From the NCBI GenBank assembly GCA_001295865.1, contig LJHW01000055.1, forward strand, positions 1-32,581: 32,581 bases of DNA, read 5' to 3'. The DNA is from a beta proteobacterium AAP65 (GTDB lineage Bacteria > Pseudomonadota > Gammaproteobacteria > Burkholderiales > Burkholderiaceae_C). Under the pieces are notes generated by a model, which was not told the DNA's origin, did no database searches, and saw only the letters and a list, made by a program, of their open reading frames with translations. Of the stretch, positions 1 to 8,310 are shown piece by piece; position 1 is the stretch's first letter, and every line of letters begins with the position of its first letter. Made by a program: the position numbers and the translations under genes.

Positions 1-658
1 CCCAGGCCAGCCGCGAGCCAGCGCCGGGCTGGCGGGCGGAGGGCGCTGGTGGCTTGGGCAATTTCGTGAACGCCGGCATCAGCAAGGCCGCAGCCACGGG
101 CAGCACCGCCAGGGCGACCAGGAAGACCCAGCGCCAGTTCGTGTAGACCACCAGCCAGGCCGCCAGCGAGGGCCCGACCAGGCCCGGCACCACCCAGGCG
201 GTGGCGAACAGGCTGAACAGGCGCGGGTGCAGCGCCGCCGGCACCACCTGGCCCATGCCCACGTACAGCACCACGCCGAGCATGCCGCCGCCCAGGCCCT
301 GCAACACGCGCCCGGCCACCAGCACCGGCATGCGCTGCGCGAGACCTGCCGCCAGCAGGCCCACGGCAAAGAGGCCCAGGCCCCACGCGGCGGCACGCAC
401 CACCCCGTGGCGGTCGCACCACCGGCCGGCCAGCACCATGCCTGGCATGGACGCTGCCAGCGGGCCGCCAAAGGCCAGCGCGTAGTACGGCACGCCGTCC
501 AGCGCAGCCGCCACCGCCGGCATGGCCGCCGCCACGGCCAGGGCCTCGAAGGCGATCATGGTGATCAAGGCCACCGCACCGACGCAGGCGGCGGCGCGCC
601 CGTTGGCAAACAGGGCGGCAGACGCAGGCGGCGCAGCGGCGGAACTTGCAGCGGTCAT
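1..658 (-). CDS. MFS transporter, partial (N-terminal part; C-terminus beyond the window)
   Basis: Inner-membrane major facilitator superfamily exporter, read on the minus strand from ATG 656-658 to the window edge with no stop (about 219 residues). Hydrophobic helices begin near residue 28. After the second helix comes a motif-A-like loop (GRWCDRHG, matching GxxxDRxGR), then further helices containing a glycine-rich GRVLQGLGGG stretch. That layout fits the first half of a 12- or 14-helix drug exporter of the DHA type. The gene diverges from soxR, and its promoter carries a SoxR site, so it is probably induced by redox-cycling compounds. The substrate cannot be read from the sequence. Family assignment is firm; a drug or redox-compound export role is inference. 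Confidence 0.85.
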   Translation of the reverse strand, partial: MTAASSAAAPPASAALFANGRAAACVGAVALITMIAFEALAVAAAMPAVAAALDGVPYYALAFGGPLAASMPGMVLAGRWCDRHGVVRAAAWGLGLFAVGLLAAGLAQRMPVLVAGRVLQGLGGGMLGVVLYVGMGQVVPAALHPRLFSLFATAWVVPGLVGPSLAAWLVVYTNWRWVFLVALAVLPVAAALLMPAFTKLPKPPAPSARQPGAGSRLAW

Positions 659-688
659 CACGGCTTGTGGACACTTCAGGAGCGGGCG

Positions 689-719
689 AGAATAAAAGCT
701 CAAGTTCACTTGAGGTCAA
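689..719 (-). promoter_or_regulatory. SoxR-type promoter and SoxR box for the divergent MFS gene
   Basis: On the minus strand the -35 is TTGACC (714-719) and the -10 is TATTCT (689-694), separated by 19 bp. That over-long spacer is the hallmark of MerR-family activated promoters. The spacer holds an 18-bp imperfect palindrome at 698-715 (plus strand GCTCAAGTTCACTTGAGG). It matches the known SoxR-box consensus CCTCAAGTTAACTTGAGG at 16 of 18 positions. The predicted transcript starts about 25 nt before the transporter ATG. The site also lies about 40 bp upstream of soxR, so SoxR may bind here in its own leader. Confidence 0.85.
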
Positions 720-754
720 GCGCAAAATTCGATGCGTCCTTGTTGGAGGATGGG

Positions 755-1237
755 ATGGCTCAGGCACCCGTGCTGCTGACAGTTGGCGAGTTGGCCACCC
801 GGGGCGGTGTGGCCGTCTCAGCGCTGCACTACTACGAAAGCCGCGGGCTCATCCAGTCGCAGCGCAGCGGCGGCAACCAGCGCCGCTACAGCAAGGCCAC
901 CTTGCGCCGGGTGGCTTTCATCCGCGCGGCCCAGCAACTGGGCGTGGGTCTCGCTGAGATTGGTGAAGCCCTGGCCTGCCTGCCCGCGCAGCGCACGCCC
1001 ACCAAGGCCGACTGGGCGCGCCTGTCCACCGGCTGGCGTGCGCAAATCGATGCGCGCATCGCGGCGCTGCAGGCGCTGCGCGACCGCCTGGACGGCTGCA
1101 TCGGCTGCGGCTGCCTGTCGCTGAAGGCCTGCGCGCTCTACAACCCACAAGACGCCTGTGCGGCGCAGGGCAGCGGCGCGCAGCGCTTGCTGCCGCCGAC
1201 GGCCGTTGCCGGACAGCGCAGACGGCGTCAGGCGTGA
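755..1237 (+). CDS. soxR: Redox-sensitive transcriptional activator SoxR (MerR family)
   Basis: MerR-family regulator of 160 residues. The N-terminal winged helix-turn-helix (about residues 8-75) contains the family's LHYYESRGLI and RRY elements. A dimerisation helix follows (about 85-113). The C-terminal cysteine cluster C115-x2-C118-x-C120-x5-C126 has exactly the spacing that binds the [2Fe-2S] centre in SoxR, and it is followed by the typical L-x-NP-x-D. Oxidation of the cluster converts bound SoxR into an activator. ATG 755 is preferred because it has a TTGGAGGA ribosome-binding site at 743-750 and matches family length. The frame is open much further upstream, but that part lies over the transporter gene and its promoter. 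Downstream is a 229-bp convergent gap in which I see nothing definite. Confidence 0.93.
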   Translation: MAQAPVLLTVGELATRGGVAVSALHYYESRGLIQSQRSGGNQRRYSKATLRRVAFIRAAQQLGVGLAEIGEALACLPAQRTPTKADWARLSTGWRAQIDARIAALQALRDRLDGCIGCGCLSLKACALYNPQDACAAQGSGAQRLLPPTAVAGQRRRRQA

Positions 1238-1466
1238 CGAGCCCCACAGCGCCGCGCACCGTATCGGCGCCTTGGCCGCCATCGAACCTGACCCCATGGC
1301 CCCGTAGAGCGGCCAGAAAGGGCTGGATCCGCAGCCACCAACCCGAAGGCGGGCGTGGGGGGGCGGGGCAAAATTTCGCAGCCTGAGGCCAGCGCCGAAC
1401 CGCGCCAACCACGCTCGCACCGCGCCGCCCAACGCCAGGAACCGGCCGGGCCTGTTGCCCTGGCCC

Positions 1467-4097
1467 CTAGGGCGTACCCGAGCGCAGTGGGAACGAGCGC
1501 CACGCCCGCGCCGCCGAGCTCGGCGTGGCCCCGCTGGGCAGCGGCACCTGCCACAGCACCGATGCGGCCGTCACGATGTCGGGCAGGCCGTCGCGGTTGA
1601 AGTCCGCAAGTGCCACGCTTTGGACCTCCATCGAGCGCCCGGTTGATGCATAGAGTTCCTCCGCGGCCATCGTGCCGCTGGCGGTTTGCAGGTAGAGCCC
1701 GACGTGGGACCAGCCTTCGTGCTGCACCACGAGGTCCAGGCGTCCATCGCCGTTGACGTCGCCGGCCAGCACACCGAAAGCACCGTCCATGGTCCGCAGC
1801 CGGGTGGCTGCCGGGAAGCCGCCGTCGGCCGCCTGCAGGTACAGAAACACCGAGGCCGGGGCGTTGGCGAAGGTGGTGCCCGCAATGTCCAGCCGGCCGT
1901 CGCCATTGAAGTCGCCCACGGCCAGGCCCCAGATGCCGAGCATCGAGCCCGTGCTCAGGTGCCGAGCGAGTTCGAAGCGGCCGTCGGGCCCTTGCCGCAG
2001 GATGGCGATGTTGGCCGTCTCGGTGTCCTGCGCCCGCAACGCCACCACGAGGTCGATGCGCCCATCGCCGTCGATGTCACCGAGGGCCAGGTCGCGGCCC
2101 GCCACCTTGCCCAGGCCCGGCGTCTGGTCGAGGGCAAGCCGGCCGTCGGCCTGCTGGAGCCAGACGAAGACCTTGTTCCAGTAGTTCTGGACACCCACCA
2201 GGTCGAGCCGACCGTCGCCGTTGACATCGGCCACGCGCAAGACCTGCATCAGCTCGTTGAGGAACTGCGCCGGCTCCAGGCTGCCGGTGCCCGTCTGCCG
2301 CAGCACCAGCGCGCCGCAGTTCGGGCTGGTGACGGCGAGGTCGGCGCGACCATCGCCCGTGAGGTCGCCGATGGCCAGGCCCGACATGTAGCAGCGTTGG
2401 GTGGGGCTGGCCAGGAGTTCGGGCGACAGCGTCAGCCTCACCGGCGGGGCCAACTGGCCGTCGGCACGCCCCGCGCGCAGGTAGACCGCGTCAGGGAAGA
2501 TGTCGTCGCCCCTGTCGCCGTAGACGACGTCGGGAATGCCATCGCCCGTCACGTCGCCCGCGGCCACGGTGGTGGCGCCGATGGAGCCGTTGGCCGGTGG
2601 CAGCACGCGCTCCGGGCTCGCGTAACGCCCAGGCGTGGTGTGGAAGCCAAATCGCAGGCCCTGGGCGAGGGGGTTGCCGGCCAGGTCCTGCAGGCCTTCG
2701 ACGACCACCTCGTAGCGCCGGCCCCGCTGCAGGGGCGCGGTGGGCTGCAGCGCGATCGAGGAGCCGGTGTCGACGCTGACGCTGGCCGGCACCGTGGTGC
2801 CATCCAGCATCAGGCGCACCGTGCGCGCGTCGACGCTGGCCCGGGCGGGGGCTTCGTTCAGCGTGATGGTGACGGTGGCCGACAGCGCCACGTTCAAGGT
2901 GCCGTCCGTGGGCCAGTGCGACACCACCTGCGGGGCGCTGGCATCGACCATGAAAAAGGACGAACGCTCGTCGCCGAGGCGGTGGCCGAGCAGGTCCCGG
3001 ACGTCGGCGCCGACCACGATCCGGTGCGATCCCGCCGCCAGTGCCTGAGCGGGTGCGAAGTGCGCCGTGTTGCCGGCCACGCGCAGGGTGCCTGCGACCG
3101 CCCGGCCGTCGGGGCCGACGACCGAGAAGGACTGCGGCGTGAACGAGGCGGCATCCATCTCCTCGGTGAACACGGCCTGCACTTCGGCGCCAGGCCGCAC
3201 AGGCGTGGCCGCGCCGGGCTGCATGCTCAGCACGGCGGGCGCTTCGTTGTCGTTGGTGCGCGTGCCGAAGCGGTACCTGAGCAAGCTCTGCGTGACCGGC
3301 GTGGCCGTGTTGCCAGCGCCCTCGCCTTGCGCGGCCTGGGATTGGCGGACGATGCCCACGCCGGGGGCGTACCACGTGTCGGTGGTGGTGACGAGTTGCT
3401 GCTCGGGCAAGCCGCTGCTGGGTCTGAGCGTGCGCCTGAGCACCTGCTGCACACGCAGCGCCTGGTTGAAGTTGCCCGCTGCCGTGCTGACGGTTTCCAG
3501 CCCCAGCACCGTGACGTCGGCCCGCAAGGCCAGGCGGTCGGGGCGGCCGTCGCTGTCGACATCGACGCCGGGGTCGATGCTCGTGTCCAGCTGCACGTGG
3601 CGATCGCCGGCGAAAGCCGGCCAACGCATCACGTAGCTGCCGTCGAAGGCGCGCTCGATGGCGTCGGCCCCCGCTGCCGCGTGCTGGCGCAGGCCGGCGT
3701 CGTTGGCGACGTAGCCTCGCTCGAAGGCCGCGGGGGCGTTCGGTTCATGGCGGCGCAGCAGCGTCGCCGTCTGCTGGTCAGCCAGCACCTGGGTGCCGGC
3801 GACGCGCACCACCACCACCTCGCTACCGGCCGTGCTGGTGTAGACCGCCACGCCGTTGGCGTCGAGCGGGAAGTGGTTGCTGGACGCCGAGGCCAGCGGC
3901 GTGGCGGTGGGCGGTGGCGCAACGGTGGGCGGCGGGTTGGCGCCAGCGCCGTCACTGCCGCCACCGCCGCCGCCGCAAGCGGTCAACGCCAGCAGCCCGG
4001 CGGCGCCCAGCATTTGCGCCATCCGCAGGCGCCACGTCGTTGCGCCGGCAGATCTCGCGGCGCAGGCCGTGCCCGCACGGCGCCCAGGTCTTGGCAT
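1467..4097 (-). CDS. Predicted lipoprotein with two Ig-like domains and FG-GAP/VCBS repeats
   Basis: A 876-residue secreted protein. The signal peptide has a lipobox LTAC with the lipidated Cys at 41, followed by a poly-Gly and Pro/Ala/Thr-rich linker to about residue 75. Residues 75-283 are an unassigned domain. Two Ig-like domains of the bacterial Big_5 type follow (about 284-385 and 386-487), each starting with a xxAPxVxSxxP element. From about 512 to 860 there are seven FG-GAP/VCBS-type repeats, each with a calcium-binding DxxGDGxxD core such as GDVTGDGIPD and ADVNGDGRLD; the last is degenerate (ADFNRDGLPD). The repeats probably form a beta-propeller at the cell surface. ATG 4097 has an AGGGAG site (4106-4111) eight bases upstream. 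It is a single gene with no functional tie to its neighbours. A binding or adhesion role is only a guess. Confidence 0.85.
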   Translation of the reverse strand: MPRPGRRAGTACAARSAGATTWRLRMAQMLGAAGLLALTACGGGGGGSDGAGANPPPTVAPPPTATPLASASSNHFPLDANGVAVYTSTAGSEVVVVRVAGTQVLADQQTATLLRRHEPNAPAAFERGYVANDAGLRQHAAAGADAIERAFDGSYVMRWPAFAGDRHVQLDTSIDPGVDVDSDGRPDRLALRADVTVLGLETVSTAAGNFNQALRVQQVLRRTLRPSSGLPEQQLVTTTDTWYAPGVGIVRQSQAAQGEGAGNTATPVTQSLLRYRFGTRTNDNEAPAVLSMQPGAATPVRPGAEVQAVFTEEMDAASFTPQSFSVVGPDGRAVAGTLRVAGNTAHFAPAQALAAGSHRIVVGADVRDLLGHRLGDERSSFFMVDASAPQVVSHWPTDGTLNVALSATVTITLNEAPARASVDARTVRLMLDGTTVPASVSVDTGSSIALQPTAPLQRGRRYEVVVEGLQDLAGNPLAQGLRFGFHTTPGRYASPERVLPPANGSIGATTVAAGDVTGDGIPDVVYGDRGDDIFPDAVYLRAGRADGQLAPPVRLTLSPELLASPTQRCYMSGLAIGDLTGDGRADLAVTSPNCGALVLRQTGTGSLEPAQFLNELMQVLRVADVNGDGRLDLVGVQNYWNKVFVWLQQADGRLALDQTPGLGKVAGRDLALGDIDGDGRIDLVVALRAQDTETANIAILRQGPDGRFELARHLSTGSMLGIWGLAVGDFNGDGRLDIAGTTFANAPASVFLYLQAADGGFPAATRLRTMDGAFGVLAGDVNGDGRLDLVVQHEGWSHVGLYLQTASGTMAAEELYASTGRSMEVQSVALADFNRDGLPDIVTAASVLWQVPLPSGATPSSAARAWRSFPLRSGTP

Positions 4098-4341
4098 GTC
4101 TCTGACTCCCTGATCGGTTCGGAGGGCTCATGCTCGTCAAGTGCGCGGCCGCTCTCTGCATACCCATCCTAAGGGAACCGGCGCCCGCCCGGCCGCGCCA
4201 GGTTGCGGGCGTTGACATGCACGCCGCCGCCCCGGTGCCAGTCGCCGGGTACGGACCGCGGCCGGCCGTTTGCACGCCTTGAGGCGCACTCACAGCCGTC
4301 GCCACAACAGCCGTGGGCCCGCCCCAGGCTCGCAGCCGCCC

Positions 4342-5784
4342 TCAGTTCAGCTGCGTCACGAACTTGGTGTTGAGGTAACCGTCGAAGGTCTCCAACCCAC
4401 CTTCGCTGCCGTAGCCGCTGTCCTTGATGCCGCCAAACGGCGTTTCGGCCAGCGCCAGGCCCACGTGGTTGATGCTGACCATGCCGGCCTCCAGGCCTTC
4501 GCTCAGCAGGCGCGCGTTTTTCGTGCCGCCGGTGAAGGCGTAGCTGGCGAGGCCGAAGGGCAGGCTGTTGGCGCGCTGCAGCACCTCTTCCACGGTCTTG
4601 AAGCGCACGATGCCGGCGATGGGCCCGAAGGGCTCTTCCGTCATCAGGCGGCTGTCTTCGGGCAGGTCGGCCAGCACCGTGGGCGCGAAGAAGTTGCCCT
4701 CGCCGGGCAGTGCGCTGCCGCCGGCCAGCACGGTGGCGCCGCGCTGGTGCGCGTCGTCGATGAAGCCGGCCATGGCCGCCACGCGGCGCGCTTGCGCCAG
4801 CGGGCCCATGCGGGTTTCCTTCAGCAAGCCGTCGCCGACCTTCACCTTCTCCAGCTTGGCGAGAAAGCGCGCCACAAAACGGTCGTACGCGCCCTCTTGC
4901 ACGTAAAAACGCGTGGGGCTGATGCACACCTGCCCGGCGTTGCGAAACTTGAAGGGCACCAGCGTGTCGGCCGCAGCGTCGATGTCGGCGTCATCGCACA
5001 CGATCACCGGGGCATGGCCGCCGAGCTCCATCGTGCAGCGTTTCATCAGGCTGCCGGCCAGGCCGCTGAGCAGCTTGCCCACGGGCACGCTGCCGGTGAA
5101 GCTGATCTTGCGCACGATGGGGCTCTTGATGAGGAAATCGCTCACCTCGTGGGGCACGCCCCACACCACGTTCAGGCAGCCGGGCGGCAGGCCGGCGTCG
5201 TGGAAGAGCTGCGCGATGGCCACCACGGCGCTCGGCGCGTCTTCCGGGCCCTTGATGACGATGGTGCAGCCCGCGCCCAAAGCGGCGGTGATCTTGCGGA
5301 TGGCCTGGTTGAAGGGGAAGTTCCAGGGGCTGAAGGCCGCGCACACGCCGATGGGTTCACGCAGCACGGTCTGGCGCACGCCATCTTGCCGCGCCGGGAT
5401 CACGCGGCCGTAGATGCGGCGGCACTCTTCGGCGTGCCACTCGGCGTGTTCGGCGCAGAACACCACCTCGCCCACGGCCTCGGCCAGGGGCTTGCCTTGG
5501 TCGAGCGTGATGTTGCGGCCGATGTCCTGCGCGCGTTCACGCGCCAGCTCGGCCACCTTGCGCAGCACCTTGCTGCGCTCCATCGGGCTGGTCTTCTTCC
5601 AAGTCAGAAAAGCCCGCTGTGCGGCGTTCAGCGCGTTCTGCAAGTCTTCGGTGCTGGCGTGCGGCAGCGTGCCGATGGCCTGGTTGGTGGCCGGGTTCAG
5701 CACGGGCTGGGTCTTGCGGCCCTCGGCACCGAGGAACTGGCCGTCGATGTAGAGGCTGAGGGCGGGGTAGCTGGAGGTCGTCAT
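4342..5784 (-). CDS. NAD(P)-dependent aldehyde dehydrogenase (succinate-semialdehyde dehydrogenase-like), candidate for the BoxD/BoxZ step
   Basis: A 480-residue aldehyde dehydrogenase of complete length. Visible active-site elements are PWNFP (N155), IKGPED with K178, the MELGG glutamate E253, the catalytic cysteine C287 in NAGQVCISP, and the Rossmann FTGSVPVG. Glu181 after KGP may favour NAD over NADP (inference). Overall the protein resembles the GabD/succinate-semialdehyde group (about 480 aa). The characterised box-pathway semialdehyde dehydrogenases are, as I recall, longer (over 500 aa). It is the last gene of the bclA-hydrolase-livHMGF operon, 22 bp after livF, with AAGGAA before the ATG. 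Context suggests it oxidises 3,4-dehydroadipyl-CoA semialdehyde, the product of BoxC. The alternative is another semialdehyde, with the true BoxD encoded elsewhere. Confidence 0.88.
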   Translation of the reverse strand: MTTSSYPALSLYIDGQFLGAEGRKTQPVLNPATNQAIGTLPHASTEDLQNALNAAQRAFLTWKKTSPMERSKVLRKVAELARERAQDIGRNITLDQGKPLAEAVGEVVFCAEHAEWHAEECRRIYGRVIPARQDGVRQTVLREPIGVCAAFSPWNFPFNQAIRKITAALGAGCTIVIKGPEDAPSAVVAIAQLFHDAGLPPGCLNVVWGVPHEVSDFLIKSPIVRKISFTGSVPVGKLLSGLAGSLMKRCTMELGGHAPVIVCDDADIDAAADTLVPFKFRNAGQVCISPTRFYVQEGAYDRFVARFLAKLEKVKVGDGLLKETRMGPLAQARRVAAMAGFIDDAHQRGATVLAGGSALPGEGNFFAPTVLADLPEDSRLMTEEPFGPIAGIVRFKTVEEVLQRANSLPFGLASYAFTGGTKNARLLSEGLEAGMVSINHVGLALAETPFGGIKDSGYGSEGGLETFDGYLNTKFVTQLN

Positions 5785-5806
5785 GGTGGGTTCCTTGGAA
5801 GTCTGT

Positions 5807-6532
5807 TCACACGCCCAGACAGGCGGCGAGTTGCGGGTCGTCGCGCAGCGTGGCGGCGCTGCCTTGCAGCACCACCTGGCCTTTCTGCAGCACCAGCGCG
5901 CGGTCGGCCTGGGCCAGCACCTTGCGGTAGTCGCGGTCGACGATGAGGGTGGCGATGCCGCTCGTGCGGATCTCGCCGATCACACGCCAGATCTCGGCCA
6001 CGATCAAAGGCGCCAGGCCCTCGGTGGCTTCGTCCAGGATGATGAGCGTGGGGTGGGTCATCAGCGCGCGGCCGATGGACAGCATCTGCTGTTCACCGCC
6101 CGAGAGCTGCGAGCCCAGGTTGTTCAGGCGCTCGCCCAGGCGCGGAAAAGTCTGCAGCACGCGCTGCAGTGTCCACTCGTTTTGCCCGCCTTTTTCCCCG
6201 GATGGCCCAGGCCTCGCGGCCATCACCAGGTTCTCGCGCACGGTGAGGTTGGGGAAAACGCCGCGGCCCTCGGGCACGTAGGCCACGCCGGCGCGCGCCA
6301 CCTCGTGCGGGCGGGCTTGGCTGCGGTCGCGGCCGTCGATGTGGATGCGGCCCTCGCGATGCGCCACATGGCCCAGCAGCGTGCGGATGAGCGTGCTCTT
6401 GCCCATGCCGTTGCGGCCGAGCAGGCCGAGGGTTTCGCCGCGCTGGATGTGCAGGTCGATGCCGTGCAGCACGTGGCTGCTGCCGTACCAGGCGTGCAGG
6501 GCCTGGGCTTGCAGGAAAGGGGTGGCTGCCAT
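5807..6532 (-). CDS. livF: Branched-chain-type ABC transporter ATP-binding protein LivF
   Basis: The second ATPase subunit of a HAAT-family importer, about 241 residues. It has the Walker A GRNGMGKST, the signature LSGGEQQ, the Walker B LIILDEATEGL, and the LivF-typical lack of a switch histidine (VDRDYRK instead). ATG 6532 is preferred: it begins one base after the livG stop and has a G-rich ribosome-binding site about nine bases upstream. An in-frame ATG at 6559 would overlap livG by 26 bases and add nine residues. With LivG, LivH and LivM it should energise uptake of an aromatic acid; benzoate is implied by operon membership. Confidence 0.92.
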   Translation of the reverse strand: MAATPFLQAQALHAWYGSSHVLHGIDLHIQRGETLGLLGRNGMGKSTLIRTLLGHVAHREGRIHIDGRDRSQARPHEVARAGVAYVPEGRGVFPNLTVRENLVMAARPGPSGEKGGQNEWTLQRVLQTFPRLGERLNNLGSQLSGGEQQMLSIGRALMTHPTLIILDEATEGLAPLIVAEIWRVIGEIRTSGIATLIVDRDYRKVLAQADRALVLQKGQVVLQGSAATLRDDPQLAACLGV

Positions 6533-6533
6533 C

Positions 6534-7295
6534 TCAGTGCCCCCCGCCTTCACCTTCACCCAGGTAGGCCGCCTGCACCGCCGGGCTGGCGCGCACGGCC
6601 TCGGGCGTGTCGCTGGCCAGCACGCTGCCGTTGACCATCACCGTGATGCGGTCGGCCACGCGGAAGACGGCGTCCATGTCGTGCTCCACCAGCAGGATGG
6701 CGTGGCCGGGGCGCAGTTCAGCCAGCAGCGCCAGCATGCGTTCGGTCTCTTCGGCGCCCATGCCGGCCAGGGGCTCGTCCAGCAGCAGCACCTGGGGGTC
6801 GGTGGCCAGGCACATCGCAATCTCCAGCTGGCGCTTCTGGCCGTGCGACAGGCTGTCGGCGCGGCGCTCCAGCATCTCGCTCAAGCCGGCCCGCGCGGCG
6901 GCGGCTTTGGCGGCCGCGTTGCTGGCCTCGCAGCGCTGCGCGGCGCTGAACAAGGCCCAGGGCTTCTGCACGCGCGCCTGCGCCGTGAGACGGCAGTTCT
7001 CCAGCACCGTGAAGCTGGGGAAGATGGTGTTGCGCTGGTAGCTGCGGCCCAGGCCGGCGCGCGCGCGCTGCGGCTGGCTCCAGCGTGTGACGTCTTGCCC
7101 CAGCAGTTCCACCGTGCCGCTGCTGGCCGGCAGTTCGCCCGAGAGCATGTTGATCAGCGTGCTCTTGCCCGCGCCGTTGGTGCCGATGACAGCATGCACC
7201 TCGCCGCGCCGCAGTTCGACGGAAACACGGTCCACCGCCACCAGGCCGCCCCAGCGGCGCGTGAGTTCGTGGCCGCGCAGCAGCACCTCGCTCAT
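6534..7295 (-). CDS. livG: Branched-chain-type ABC transporter ATP-binding protein LivG
   Basis: A 253-residue ATPase subunit. It has the Walker A GTNGAGKST, a Q-loop region GLGRSYQRNT, the signature LSHGQKRQLE, the Walker B VLLLDEPLAGM, and the switch histidine in LLVEHDMD, as expected for LivG. The ATG overlaps the livM stop in ATGA and has a GGAGG ribosome-binding site, which fixes the start. A longer open frame upstream to 8138 is the shadow of livM. The gene lies between livM and livF and is transcribed with bclA. Confidence 0.93.
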   Translation of the reverse strand: MSEVLLRGHELTRRWGGLVAVDRVSVELRRGEVHAVIGTNGAGKSTLINMLSGELPASSGTVELLGQDVTRWSQPQRARAGLGRSYQRNTIFPSFTVLENCRLTAQARVQKPWALFSAAQRCEASNAAAKAAAARAGLSEMLERRADSLSHGQKRQLEIAMCLATDPQVLLLDEPLAGMGAEETERMLALLAELRPGHAILLVEHDMDAVFRVADRITVMVNGSVLASDTPEAVRASPAVQAAYLGEGEGGGH

Positions 7296-8305
7296 CGCCA
7301 CACCTCCTGCGCCGGCCGCGCCAGGCGCTCGCGGCGCTCGCGCCACAACGCCGGCAGCCGGCCCAGGCTCATCAGCCCGTTGGGCAACAAGGCCACCGAG
7401 ACGATGATGGTCAGGCCCAGGCCCAGGTGCCAGTGTTTGGCGAAGGCGCCGAAGACCGCCTCGCTCTTGAAGAACTCTTGCAGCAGCGCAAAGGCGAAGG
7501 CGCCGAGCAGCGCGCCGCGCAGGTGGCCGAGGCCACCGAGGATGATCATCACCAGCACGGCGCCACTGAAGTGCCAGCTCAGCAGTTCGGGGTTCACGAA
7601 ACCGTCCTTGATGGCAAACAGGCTGCCCGCCGCCCCCGCGATGCCGCCCGAGATGGTGAAGGCCGCCAGCTTGTACGGGTAGGTGGAAAAGCCCGCTGCG
7701 CGCAGCCGCTGTTCGTTCACCTTGATGCCCAGCAGCGCACGCCCGAAGCGGCTGCGCAGCAGCAATGCCAGCTTCACGAAAGTGGCACCGAGACACAGCC
7801 AGATGAAAAAATAGAGCACCAGCGGGTCGCGCAGTTCCAACGCTGGGAGCAGGCCAGGCAAGAGGCTGGGCTTGTCGTCGAGGTAGATGCCGTCGGTGCC
7901 GCCGCCCAAGGGCGTGTCGTGCACCACGTAGTAGGCCATCTGCGCGAAGGCCAGCGTGACCATGATGAAGTACACGCCCTGCGTGCGCAGCGAGAGCGCG
8001 CCCACCAGCAGCGCATAGCCCGCCGCCAGCGCGATGCAAACCGGCAGCAGCCACCACAGCGAGGCCGGCGCACCGCTGGGCGTGAGCAGCACGGTGGCGT
8101 AGGCGCCGATGCCGAAAAACGCCGCCTGTCCGAAACACACCAGCCCGGTGCTGCCCACCAGCAGTTCGAGGCTGAGCGCAAAGATGGCGTAGATCATGAT
8201 CTTGGTGACCAGGTCGACGGTGAAGCTTCCGCCGACAAAAGGCACCGCGGCCAGCGCTGCGAAGGCGAGCGCGACGAACAGAAACTTGCCCAGGTTCTGC
8301 GGCAT
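7292..8305 (-). CDS. livM: Branched-chain-type ABC transporter permease LivM
   Basis: Inner-membrane permease of 337 residues with about nine hydrophobic segments. It contains the LivM-family stretch LVGSTGLVCFGQAAFFGIGAY and the cytoplasmic coupling region SRFGRALLGIKVNEQRLRAAG (about residues 205-225), which contacts the ATPases. The start at ATG 8305 (MPQNLGKF) lies five bases after the livH stop. The frame is open to 8737, but that extension overlaps livH and is Arg/Gly-rich noise. The stop overlaps the livG start in ATGA. Confidence 0.92.
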   Translation of the reverse strand: MPQNLGKFLFVALAFAALAAVPFVGGSFTVDLVTKIMIYAIFALSLELLVGSTGLVCFGQAAFFGIGAYATVLLTPSGAPASLWWLLPVCIALAAGYALLVGALSLRTQGVYFIMVTLAFAQMAYYVVHDTPLGGGTDGIYLDDKPSLLPGLLPALELRDPLVLYFFIWLCLGATFVKLALLLRSRFGRALLGIKVNEQRLRAAGFSTYPYKLAAFTISGGIAGAAGSLFAIKDGFVNPELLSWHFSGAVLVMIILGGLGHLRGALLGAFAFALLQEFFKSEAVFGAFAKHWHLGLGLTIIVSVALLPNGLMSLGRLPALWRERRERLARPAQEVWR

Positions 8306-8310
8306 CTCGA

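Noticed and set aside
227..754. N-terminal extension of the soxR reading frame
   Set aside because: The extension overlaps the divergent transporter gene and the SoxR promoter and has no family-like sequence. ATG 755 with a GGAGGA-type site gives the normal SoxR length.
1238..1466. Convergent gap between soxR and the lipoprotein gene, checked for a small gene or RNA
   Set aside because: Open frames here are Arg/Pro/Ala-rich shadows without ribosome-binding sites, and no clear hairpin with a T-run was found.
1686..4172. An 828-codon open frame on the plus strand opposite the lipoprotein gene
   Set aside because: It is rich in Val, His, Gln and Arg with no domain-like motif, and it mirrors the real gene's third-codon GC bias. 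The minus-strand gene has a signal peptide, a ribosome-binding site and recognisable repeats.
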